From: Pararhodobacter sp. CCB-MM2
GTDB taxonomy: Bacteria > Pseudomonadota > Alphaproteobacteria > Rhodobacterales > Rhodobacteraceae
Assembly: GCF_001691415.1 (NCBI RefSeq)
Contig: NZ_LRRR01000039.1
Span: 1-36,570 of the forward strand
Direction: 5' to 3'
DNA: 36,570 nt
The notes below the pieces were generated by a model. It had not been told where the DNA came from, ran no database searches, and saw only the letters and a list, made by a program, of their open reading frames with translations. The position numbers were made by a program, and so were the translations under genes. Below, one piece after another: positions 6,618-13,458 of this stretch. Within the stretch, counting starts at the first letter, position 1, and each line of letters opens with the position of its first letter.

Positions 6618-7010
6618 ATGGACCAGGATCTGATGACCATCCGCGAGATGTGCGAGGCGTTCGACGTCACCCCGCGCACCCTGCGGTTTTACGAAGCGAA
6701 GGAGCTGATCAGCCCGTTCCGTGAGGGCCAGAAGCGTCTCTACTCCCGCCGTGACCGCGGCCGGCTGAAGCTGATCCTGCGCGGCAAGCGCTTCGGCTTC
6801 GCGCTCGAGGAGATGCGGCAGCTTCTGAACCTCTACGACCGGGGCGACCAGAAAGGCGAGCAGCTGAAACGCACCATCGAAGCCGCGCGCGAGCGTCTGG
6901 CGCAGATGGAGCAGCAGCGCGACGAGCTGACCGAGGCGATCGACGAGCTGCGCGCGCAGCTTGAAAGCGGCGCCGAGATGCTGGCGGCTTTTCGTCCCGC
7001 CGCCGAATAA
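6618..7010 (+). CDS. MerR-family transcriptional regulator, copy 2 (LiuR-like candidate)
   Basis: A 130-residue MerR protein. The DNA-binding domain reads MTIREMCEAFDVTPRTLRFYEAKEL (residues 6-30 region) with KRFGFALEEMRQLLNLYD following; residues 79-118 form a long charged coiled coil for dimerisation. There is no metal-binding Cys set. It shares the blocks FDVTPRTLR, LILRG and RFGFALEE with the MerR copy at 5803. It starts 79 bases before an acyl-CoA dehydrogenase on the same strand and has palindromes with ACGT cores upstream, so control of the acyl-CoA oxidation genes is the best guess. LiuR is the nearest named family; I leave the symbol blank because the effector cannot be read from sequence. 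Confidence 0.92.
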   Translation: MDQDLMTIREMCEAFDVTPRTLRFYEAKELISPFREGQKRLYSRRDRGRLKLILRGKRFGFALEEMRQLLNLYDRGDQKGEQLKRTIEAARERLAQMEQQRDELTEAIDELRAQLESGAEMLAAFRPAAE

Positions 7011-7088
7011 CCCGCGCCCCAAGGCGCGAGAGCAGACACAGACGACCGGCCCGCCCGCAGGGTGCGGCCAAACCCGGAGGATAGCGAC

Positions 7089-8867
7089 ATGCCCACCTAC
7101 ACCGCTCCCGTGAAGGACATGCAGTTCCTGCTGCATGACGTGCTCAAGGCCACCCAGACCGGCATCCCCGGCTATGATGAGCTGGAAGCCGAATTCACCG
7201 CCGCGATCCTCGAGGAGGCCGGCAAGCTGGCCGAGGGCGTGCTCGCGCCGCTCAATACGGTGGGCGACACCGAGGGTTGCCGGCTGGAAAATGGCATCGT
7301 CTACACGCCGACCGGCTTCAAGGATGCCTTCGCGCAGATGAAGGAAGGCGGCTGGAACGGCCTCGACCTGCCCGAGGAATATGGCGGTCAGAACCTGCCC
7401 TATGTCCTCGCTACCGGCGTGGGCGAGATCTTCGTGTCCTCGAACATGGCCTTCAACATGTATCAGGGCCTGACCCATGGCGCGATCAACGCGATCCTCG
7501 CCGCGGGCTCTGACGAACAGAAGGCGACCTATCTGCCGAAGATGGTCTCCTTGGAATGGACCGGCACGATGAACCTGACGGAGCCGCATTGCGGCACCGA
7601 TCTGGGCCTCATCCGCACCAAGGCCGAACCGCAGGACGACGGCAGCTACAAGATCTCGGGCCAGAAGATCTTCATCTCGGCCGGCGATCACGACATGTCC
7701 GAGAACGTCATCCATCTGGTGCTGGCCAAGGCCCCGGGCGGCGGCGAGGGCACCAAGGGCATCTCGCTCTTCATCGTGCCGAAATTCCTCGTGAAGGACG
7801 ACGGCTCGCTGGGCGACCGCAACGGCGTCTCGGTTGGCAAGATCGAAGAGAAGATGGGCATCCACGGCAACGCCACCTGCGTCATGAATTATGACGAGGC
7901 GACCGGCTATCTGATCGGCGATCTGCACAAAGGCATGCGCGCCATGTTCGTGATGATGAACGAGGCCCGTCTGGGCGTGGGCCTGCAGGGCTATGCGCAG
8001 GCTGAAGCCGCCTATCAGAACGCCGTCGCCTATGCCAAGGACCGCCTGCAGGGCCGCGCCGTCACCGGCGCCGAGAACCCGGGCGGCAATGCCGATCCGC
8101 TGATCGTGCATCCCGATATCCGCCGCATGCTGATGGACCAGAAATCCTTCATCGAGGGCGCCCGTGCCTTCACCCTCTGGGGGGCGCATCTGATCGACCG
8201 CGCGCATCGCCTTGGCGACGCACAGGCCGAGGGGCTGATCTCGCTGCTCACGCCGGTGATCAAGGGCTTCCAGACCGACAAGGGCTTCGACATGGCGGTG
8301 CAGGCCCAGCAGGTCTATGGCGGCCACGGCTATATCGAGGAATGGGGCATGTCCCAATTCGCCCGCGACGCCCGGATCGCCATGATCTACGAAGGCGCGA
8401 ACGGCGTGCAGGCGCTGGACCTCGTGGGTCGCAAACTGGCCGCCGAGGGTGGCAAGCCGGCGATGGGCTTCTTCGAAATGATCAAGAGCTTCATCAAGGA
8501 GAACGAGGGCAATGAGGCTTTGAAGGAACCCTTCCTCGAGCCCCTGAAGGCCGCATCGAAGGACCTGCAAGCGGCGATGATGTATTTCATGCAGCAAGGC
8601 ATGAAGAACCCCAATGCCGCGCTCGCCGGGTCCACGGACTTCATGCACATGTTCGGGCATGTTTGCCTTGGCTTCATGTGGGCGATGATGGCCAAGGCCT
8701 CGTCCGAGGCGCTGGCGGCCGGGACCTCTGACGCCACGTTCCACGAGACGAAGATCAAGACCGGCCGCTACTATATGGCCCGTCAGCTGCCGGCCACCGG
8801 GATGCATCTGGCCCGCATCCAGTCGGGCGCCGAGCCGGTGATGGCGCTGGACGCCGAAGCGTTCTGA
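7089..8867 (+). CDS. DmdC-like acyl-CoA dehydrogenase
   Basis: A 592-residue FAD-dependent acyl-CoA dehydrogenase, longer than the classical 380-residue family because of an N-terminal extension (MPTYTAPVKDMQFLLHDVLK) and a C-terminal helical domain. The length and both ends match the 3-methylmercaptopropionyl-CoA dehydrogenase (DmdC) group. The FAD/substrate motif MNLTEPHCGTDLG is at about residues 161-173, and Glu435 in MIYEGANGVQ is the catalytic base position (I recall Glu435 for characterised DmdC). GGAGG precedes the ATG. DmdC oxidises methylthiopropionyl-CoA in DMSP breakdown, but many relatives use ordinary short- or medium-chain acyl-CoAs. The neighbouring thiolase and FadB suggest general fatty acid oxidation, so the substrate is unresolved. 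Confidence 0.9.
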   Translation: MPTYTAPVKDMQFLLHDVLKATQTGIPGYDELEAEFTAAILEEAGKLAEGVLAPLNTVGDTEGCRLENGIVYTPTGFKDAFAQMKEGGWNGLDLPEEYGGQNLPYVLATGVGEIFVSSNMAFNMYQGLTHGAINAILAAGSDEQKATYLPKMVSLEWTGTMNLTEPHCGTDLGLIRTKAEPQDDGSYKISGQKIFISAGDHDMSENVIHLVLAKAPGGGEGTKGISLFIVPKFLVKDDGSLGDRNGVSVGKIEEKMGIHGNATCVMNYDEATGYLIGDLHKGMRAMFVMMNEARLGVGLQGYAQAEAAYQNAVAYAKDRLQGRAVTGAENPGGNADPLIVHPDIRRMLMDQKSFIEGARAFTLWGAHLIDRAHRLGDAQAEGLISLLTPVIKGFQTDKGFDMAVQAQQVYGGHGYIEEWGMSQFARDARIAMIYEGANGVQALDLVGRKLAAEGGKPAMGFFEMIKSFIKENEGNEALKEPFLEPLKAASKDLQAAMMYFMQQGMKNPNAALAGSTDFMHMFGHVCLGFMWAMMAKASSEALAAGTSDATFHETKIKTGRYYMARQLPATGMHLARIQSGAEPVMALDAEAF

Positions 8868-8889
8868 TCTGAGCCGGGGAGGGGCAAAG

Positions 8890-9336
8890 GTGTCAGACGG
8901 TTGGACCGACCATCCGGGTTTCAGCGGCGGCTGCCAATGCGGCGCCGTGCGCTACCGGGTGGCCTCTGGCCCGACCAAGGCGGTGATCTGCCATTGCCGG
9001 ATGTGCCAACGCGCCACCGGCAACGCCTTCGCTCCGCTTCTTCAGGTGAAGCCCGAGGCGGTGACCTGGACGGGCACGCCTTCGGAATGGGCCTCGTCCT
9101 CGGTGGCGTGGCGGGGCTTCTGCCGGACCTGCGGCACGCCCCTTTATTTCCGCACCGAAGACGGGATCGAGCTGATGGCCGGCACCATGGCCCCCGGCAC
9201 GCCGTTCGAGGCGCAGTACAATGCCAGCGTGGAATCCCGCGTGGGCTGGCTGGGGGCGCTGCACGACGCGCCCTCACGCACTACCGATCCGGCGATCCTC
9301 GCCGAGGTCGAGAGCTACCAGTCGCCGGAGGAGTGA
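8890..9336 (+). CDS. GFA-family zinc protein (glutathione-dependent formaldehyde-activating fold)
   Basis: A 148-residue protein with the GFA/CENP-V zinc pattern: GGCQCGAVRYRV (about residues 14-25), CHCRMCQRATGNAF (about 35-48) and FCRTCGTPLYF (about 77-87). These Cys residues bind structural zinc ions. The family is named after a glutathione-formaldehyde enzyme, but most members have no proven activity. It starts with GTG after a GGGAGGGG ribosome binding site and ends in a one-base overlap with the next small gene. It is embedded in an acyl-CoA oxidation cluster, where a GST also occurs. Confidence 0.9.
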   Translation: MSDGWTDHPGFSGGCQCGAVRYRVASGPTKAVICHCRMCQRATGNAFAPLLQVKPEAVTWTGTPSEWASSSVAWRGFCRTCGTPLYFRTEDGIELMAGTMAPGTPFEAQYNASVESRVGWLGALHDAPSRTTDPAILAEVESYQSPEE

Positions 9337-9548
9337 TGCCCAAGCGTCTGCGCCTGACCCGCCGTTTCCCGGTCGCCATGACCGAGGATGGCTATCGCCG
9401 TCTGAAACGCTTCGCGTCCGATGCCGGGCTCGATGAAGGCGAGGCTTTGTCCTTCCTTTTCGAGCATTTCGATTCCGTGACGCATGGCGAAAATCTTCAG
9501 CACCGCCTGAGGATCTTCAACTCCGAGCTGGAAGCGCGGAAAAAATAA
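9336..9548 (+). CDS. Small conserved-looking protein of 70 residues
   Basis: The start codon overlaps the stop of the GFA gene in a TGATG arrangement, which argues for real, coupled translation. The protein is basic at its N-terminus (MPKRLRLTRRFPVAMTEDGY) and then has an acidic, helical centre (DEGEALSFLFEHFDSV) and a basic C-terminus. The phrase 'MTEDGYRRLKRFASDAGLDEGEALSFLFEHFDSV' resembles ribbon-helix-helix-like or antitoxin-type small proteins with a single helical pair, but no family can be named. It lies 30 bases before the next acyl-CoA dehydrogenase gene. Confidence 0.7.
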   Translation: MPKRLRLTRRFPVAMTEDGYRRLKRFASDAGLDEGEALSFLFEHFDSVTHGENLQHRLRIFNSELEARKK

Positions 9549-9578
9549 CGATCACAAGGCCTTGGGAGGGGCCCGACC

Positions 9579-10733
9579 ATGACATTCCCGATGCTGCCTT
9601 CGCCCTGGATGAGCGACGACCACCGCATGCTGGGCGAGATGACGCGCCAGTTCATCGACGAGCAATGGTCTCCCAAATTCGAGCGTTGGCGCGAACAGGG
9701 CGAGATGGATCGCGAGACCTGGGCACAGGCCGGCGAGATGGGCCTCCTCTGCGCCTCGATCCCCGAGGAATACGGCGGCGCGGGCGGCGATTTCGGCCAT
9801 GAGGCGGTGATCGTCATGGAAGCCTCGCGCGGTAACCTCGCCAGCTGGGGCAACGGCATCCATTCCGGCATCGTCGCGCATTACATCCTCGCCTACGGGA
9901 CCGAGGAACAGAAACAGCGCTGGCTGCCGAAGATGGCCTCGGGCGAGCTGGTCGCGGCGCTGGCGATGACCGAACCCTCGGGCGGCTCGGACGTGCAGAA
10001 CCTGAAGACCCGCGCGGTGAAGGACGGCAATGTCTACCGGCTGACCGGGCAGAAGACCTTCATCACCAACGGCCAGCACGCTAACCTGATCGTCGTCGCC
10101 GCGAAGACCGACCCCAATGACCGTGCCAAGGGCGTGTCGCTGATGGTGGTCGAGACCGACGGGGCCGAGGGCTTCACGCGCGGCCGCAACCTCGACAAGA
10201 TCGGGCTGAAGGCGGCGGATACCTCCGAGCTGTTCTTCGACAATGTGCCGATCCCGCCCGAGAACCTGCTCGGCGGGGTCGAGGGTCAGGGCTTCTACCA
10301 GATGATGAAGCAACTGCCGCAGGAACGGCTGATCATCGGCGCGGGCGCGGTCGGCGCGATGGAAGGCGCGGTCGAGCGCACCATCGCCTATTGCAAGGAG
10401 CGCGAGGCCTTCGGCAAGCCGATCCTGCAGTTCCAGAACACCCGCTTCAAGCTGGCCGAGTGCAAGACCAACACGGTCGTCGCGCGCAGCTTCCTCGACA
10501 CCTGCATCGCCGCGCATCTGAAGGGCGAGTTGACGGTCGAGATGGCGGCGATGAATAAGTACTGGCTGTCGGACCTGCAATGCCAGGTGCTCGATGAATG
10601 CGTGCAGCTCCACGGCGGCTACGGCTTCATGCAGGAATACGCGGTGGCCGAGATGTGGACCGACGCCCGCGTGCAGCGGATCTATGGCGGCACGAACGAG
10701 ATCATGAAGGAACTGATCGGGAGGTCGCTGTGA
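9579..10733 (+). CDS. Long-chain-type acyl-CoA dehydrogenase
   Basis: A 384-residue classical acyl-CoA dehydrogenase. It shows the FAD motifs ALAMTEPSGGSDVQNLKTRA and TGQKTFITNG, and ends IYGGTNEIMKELIGRSL. Because the C-terminal motif is YGGT rather than YEGT, the catalytic Glu is not there. Instead LPQERL (Glu249) matches the alternative position used by long-chain acyl-CoA and isovaleryl-CoA dehydrogenases. It reduces FAD and passes electrons to electron transfer flavoprotein, whose beta subunit begins at 36447. Long-chain acyl-CoA is the favoured substrate; branched chains are possible. Confidence 0.93.
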   Translation: MTFPMLPSPWMSDDHRMLGEMTRQFIDEQWSPKFERWREQGEMDRETWAQAGEMGLLCASIPEEYGGAGGDFGHEAVIVMEASRGNLASWGNGIHSGIVAHYILAYGTEEQKQRWLPKMASGELVAALAMTEPSGGSDVQNLKTRAVKDGNVYRLTGQKTFITNGQHANLIVVAAKTDPNDRAKGVSLMVVETDGAEGFTRGRNLDKIGLKAADTSELFFDNVPIPPENLLGGVEGQGFYQMMKQLPQERLIIGAGAVGAMEGAVERTIAYCKEREAFGKPILQFQNTRFKLAECKTNTVVARSFLDTCIAAHLKGELTVEMAAMNKYWLSDLQCQVLDECVQLHGGYGFMQEYAVAEMWTDARVQRIYGGTNEIMKELIGRSL

Positions 10734-10787
10734 GGGCTCCCGCCCGTCGCCTTCGGATCGAAGATCCTTGTCTCCCGTTGGGCCAGG

Positions 10788-10807
10788 CGGGGGGCTGCCG
10801 CCCCCCG
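10788..10807. terminator. GC hairpin after acyl-CoA dehydrogenase
   Basis: CGGGGGG pairs with CCCCCCG around a CTGCCG loop, 55 bases after the stop. There is no T run. It belongs to the composite intergenic repeat; a role as terminator is possible. Confidence 0.35.
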
Positions 10808-10817
10808 ACCCCCCTGC

Positions 10818-10843
10818 CCAAAGGGGGGCACGCCCCCCTTTGG
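10818..10843. repeat. Perfect 11-bp-stem hairpin in the intergenic repeat element
   Basis: CCAAAGGGGGG pairs perfectly with CCCCCCTTTGG around a CACG loop. Together with the preceding GC hairpin and the following 25-base repeat it forms the composite element typical of intergenic repeats in Rhodobacteraceae, where a G/C-rich palindrome is followed by a TACTTGG/TATTTGG-type tail. Confidence 0.6.
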
Positions 10844-10850
10844 AAACCCC

Positions 10851-10875
10851 GTGAGTACTTGGGAAAAGGTGAGAG
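10851..10875 (+). repeat. 25-base intergenic repeat, copy 2
   Basis: GTGAGTACTTG followed by AAAAGGTGAGAG-like end. It sits seven bases after the hairpin at 10818-10843 and faces copy 3 across 157 bases. Confidence 0.65.
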
Positions 10876-11032
10876 GGCGAAGGAGCGCACATCCCTCCCC
10901 GCCTGTGCCAACGGACGTCGCGCCGGCTCTCGGGAAGGGAGGGATGGCATCACCTTGTACGGTCATCGGCTCTCCAGCCTGTACCGTGAACAAAGTATGG
11001 CGGGGATATGGTTAACAAGTCCTGACCGCGCC

Positions 11033-11057
11033 CCCTCACCTTGTCTCAAATACTCAC
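11033..11057 (-). repeat. 25-base intergenic repeat, copy 3 (inverted)
   Basis: Read on the minus strand it begins GTGAGTATTTG and ends CAAGGTGAGGG. It is inverted relative to copy 2, so the two flank a short spacer 43 bases before the GST gene. Confidence 0.65.
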
Positions 11058-11100
11058 CTTTCGCCCTCTCCACCCGCACCACGCCTGAAAGGACCGCGCC

Positions 11101-11742
11101 ATGACGGCTCAGCTCTATTGCTTCGGGGAATCCGGCAACTCGTACAAGGCGGCGCTGACGATGACCCTCGCCGGTTACGACTGGACCCCGCGCTATGTCG
11201 ACTTCTTCGGCGGCGAGACCCGCACGCCGGAATACCGGGCGCTCAACGTGATGGGCGAGGCGCCGGTGCTGGTCGAGGGCGATACCGTCCTCAGCCAGTC
11301 GGGCGCGATCCAGCTGCATGTCGTGAAAGCGACCGGCAAGCTGGGTGGTGCTGCCGGTGAGGAGGAAGAAGTGATGCGCTGGATCCTGTGGGACAACCAC
11401 AAGCTCTCGAGCCAGGCCGGCATGACCCGCTTCCTGATGAACTTCCTCCCCGAGGACAAGCGCCCGGCTGAGGTCATCGCCTTCATGCAGGGCCGCCTCA
11501 AGGCCGCCTACGCGACGCTCAACGCCCATCTGGAAAGCCGCGATTGCATCGTGGGCAGCGACGTCACCATCGCCGACACCGCCTGCTGTGGCTATCTCTA
11601 TTACCCGGAACCCTTCGGCTTCGACCGCAAGGACTGGCCCCATATCGACCGCTGGCTGGACCGCATCGCCGGTCTGCCCGGCTGGAAACACCCCTACGAC
11701 ATGATGCCCGGCTCGCCTGCCGACCGGGCGCCCAAGGCTTGA
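11101..11742 (+). CDS. Glutathione S-transferase family protein
   Basis: A 213-residue protein with the two-domain GST layout. The thioredoxin-like N-domain begins LYCFGESGNSYKAALTM and has the cis-Pro/Glu-Ser glutathione motif in GEAPVLVEGDTVLSQSGAI (about residues 52-70). The helical C-domain includes IVGSDVTIADTACCGYLYY, the conserved N-capping motif. The putative catalytic Ser is in GESGNSYK near residue 12, suggesting a zeta/beta-like or fungal-type class, but the class is not certain. It could detoxify reactive acyl intermediates in this beta-oxidation cluster; that is inference. It ends 10 bases before the thiolase gene. Confidence 0.9.
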   Translation: MTAQLYCFGESGNSYKAALTMTLAGYDWTPRYVDFFGGETRTPEYRALNVMGEAPVLVEGDTVLSQSGAIQLHVVKATGKLGGAAGEEEEVMRWILWDNHKLSSQAGMTRFLMNFLPEDKRPAEVIAFMQGRLKAAYATLNAHLESRDCIVGSDVTIADTACCGYLYYPEPFGFDRKDWPHIDRWLDRIAGLPGWKHPYDMMPGSPADRAPKA

Positions 11743-11752
11743 GGAGACACCC

Positions 11753-12964
11753 ATGACCGATGCCTATATCTACGACGCCGTGCGCACCGTGCGCGGCAAG
11801 GGCCGCAAGGATGGCAGCCTGCACGAGGTCACGGCCGCGCGCCTTTCGGCCGTGGCGCTGAACGCGTTGAAGGAGCGTTCGGACCTCGACACCCGGGCGA
11901 TCGAGGACCTGATCTGGGGCAATGTCACCCAGATCGGCGAGCAGGGCGCCTGCCTTGCGCGTACCGCCGTTCTGGCCTCGGACTTTGACGAGCAGGTGCC
12001 GGGCGTGTCGATCAACCGCTTCTGCGCCTCGGGTCTGGAAGCGGTGAACATGGCCGCCAACCAGGTGCGCGGCGGGGCCGGCATGGCCTATGTCGCCGGC
12101 GGCGTCGAATGCATGAGTCGCGTGCCGATGGGCACCGACGGCGGCGCCATCGCTGTCGATCCGCAGATCGCCTTCGATAATTACTTCGTGCCGCAAGGCA
12201 TCAGCGCCGACATCATCGCCACGAAATACGGCTTCACCCGCGACATGGCCGATGCCATGGCCGTGGAAAGCCAGAAGCGCGCGGCGGCGGCCTGGGCGGA
12301 CAACCGTTTCGCCAAGACCGTGGTGCCGGTGAAGGACATCAACGGCCTGACGATCCTCGACCATGACGAATACATGCGGCCGGGCACCGACATGCAGTCG
12401 CTGGGTGCGCTGAAGCCCTCGTTCAAGGACATGGGCGAGGTCATGCCGGGCTTCGACAAGATCGCGCTGATGAAATACCCCGAGCTCGAGCGCGTGAACC
12501 ACATCCACCATGCCGGCAACTCGTCGGGCATCGTCGATGGCGCCGCCGCGATCCTGATCGGCAACAAGGAATTCGGCGAGAAATACGGTCTGAAGCCCCG
12601 CGCCCGCATCCGTGCGACCGCGAAGATCGGCACCGATCCGACCATCATGCTGACGGGCCCCGTGCCGGTCACCGAGAAGATCCTGCGCGAGAGCGGCATG
12701 GCGATCTCGGACCTCGACCTCTTCGAGGTGAACGAGGCCTTCGCCTCGGTGGTGATGCGCTTCGAGCAGGCCTTCGACGTCGACCACGCGAAGGTCAACG
12801 TCAACGGCGGCTCCATCGCCATGGGTCACCCGCTGGGCGCGACCGGCGCGATCATCCTCGGCACGCTGCTGGATGAGCTCGAGCGCACCGGCAAGGGCAC
12901 CGGCCTTGCCACGCTCTGCATCGGCTCGGGCATGGGCGCCGCGACGATCATCGAGCGCGTCTGA
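11753..12964 (+). CDS. fadA: Acetyl-CoA C-acyltransferase (3-ketoacyl-CoA thiolase)
   Basis: A 403-residue thiolase that cleaves 3-ketoacyl-CoA to acetyl-CoA and a shortened acyl-CoA. The catalytic residues are all visible: nucleophile Cys91 in NRFCASGLEA, His359 in GGSIAMGHPLGATGA and Cys389 in LCIGSGMGAA. It overlaps the cupin gene by one base, and that gene overlaps fadB by four, so thiolase and the multifunctional protein are made from one mRNA. The pairing with FadB supports a degradative rather than biosynthetic thiolase. Confidence 0.95.
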   Translation: MTDAYIYDAVRTVRGKGRKDGSLHEVTAARLSAVALNALKERSDLDTRAIEDLIWGNVTQIGEQGACLARTAVLASDFDEQVPGVSINRFCASGLEAVNMAANQVRGGAGMAYVAGGVECMSRVPMGTDGGAIAVDPQIAFDNYFVPQGISADIIATKYGFTRDMADAMAVESQKRAAAAWADNRFAKTVVPVKDINGLTILDHDEYMRPGTDMQSLGALKPSFKDMGEVMPGFDKIALMKYPELERVNHIHHAGNSSGIVDGAAAILIGNKEFGEKYGLKPRARIRATAKIGTDPTIMLTGPVPVTEKILRESGMAISDLDLFEVNEAFASVVMRFEQAFDVDHAKVNVNGGSIAMGHPLGATGAIILGTLLDELERTGKGTGLATLCIGSGMGAATIIERV

Positions 12965-13458
12965 TGCCGAAGATCGACATCGCCCAGGCGCCCTACCGGG
13001 AGGGCTCGATCTACCCCGAGCCCTATAACGGCCAGATGGCGGGGCGTTCGTCCCGCCGGCTGGGGCAAGCGGCGGGTCTGACGCAGTTCGGGGTCAATAT
13101 CGTCTACCTGCAACCCGGCGCCGTGGCCTCGCTTCGGCACTGGCACCTGAAGGAAGACGAATTCGCCATCGTGCTGTCGGGCGAGCTGGTGCTTTCCGAG
13201 GACAGCGGCGAGACCCTGATGCATCCCGGCGATTGCGCCGCCTGGAAGGCGGGCGTGGCTGAGGGGCACCGCTTCGTCAACCGCTCGGATGCCGAGGCCT
13301 CGTTCCTGGTGGTCGGCTCGAAATCCGAGGGCGAGGTCGCGACCTATACCGAGGTCGACATGAAAATCCATATCGAGGGCGGCAACGCCCGGTTCACCTA
13401 TCACGACGGCAGCGCCTGGGAAGGCCCGCGCGACCTGCCGAAGGGAGACCAGAAATGA
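12964..13458 (+). CDS. Cupin-domain protein between fadA and fadB
   Basis: A 164-residue single-cupin protein. The first cupin motif is RHWHLKEDEFAIVLSGELVL (about residues 59-78), with His-x-His and Glu as likely metal ligands. The second is the region around MHPGDCAAWKAGVAEGHRFVN (about residues 88-108), which has the conserved PGD and a His. It is locked between fadA and fadB by 1- and 4-base overlaps, so expression with them is certain in practice, but its job is unknown. A sugar-isomerase-like or sensor role is possible by fold only. Confidence 0.88.
   Translation: MPKIDIAQAPYREGSIYPEPYNGQMAGRSSRRLGQAAGLTQFGVNIVYLQPGAVASLRHWHLKEDEFAIVLSGELVLSEDSGETLMHPGDCAAWKAGVAEGHRFVNRSDAEASFLVVGSKSEGEVATYTEVDMKIHIEGGNARFTYHDGSAWEGPRDLPKGDQK

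Larger units (their letters stand above)
10734..11100. other. 367-base spacer with hairpins and two inverted repeat copies, no gene
   Basis: This spacer separates the acyl-CoA dehydrogenase from the GST gene. It carries two strong G/C hairpins (10788-10807 and 10818-10843), then a forward copy (10851-10875) and a reverse copy (11033-11057) of the 25-base repeat. About 157 bases lie between the copies. This middle part has no convincing reading frame and may hold the promoter for the GST-thiolase-cupin-fadB genes; it includes TTGTAC and GATATG but I cannot assign a promoter with confidence. Confidence 0.55.

Noticed and set aside
6576..8807. 743-codon open frame antisense to the MerR-2 and DmdC-like genes
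   Set aside because: The real genes on the other strand have clear families and motifs; the antisense translation is His/Arg/Leu-rich, low-complexity and matches no family. Long antisense frames are expected in high-G+C DNA.
7089..8867. Naming the DmdC-like gene dmdC outright
   Set aside because: No dmdA or dmdD is visible and the neighbours are general beta-oxidation genes, so the substrate is not supported by context.
12795..12806. Sequence GGTCAACGTCAACG resembling the MerR site core
   Set aside because: It lies inside the thiolase coding sequence and encodes the conserved VNVNGG segment, so it is explained by protein conservation.
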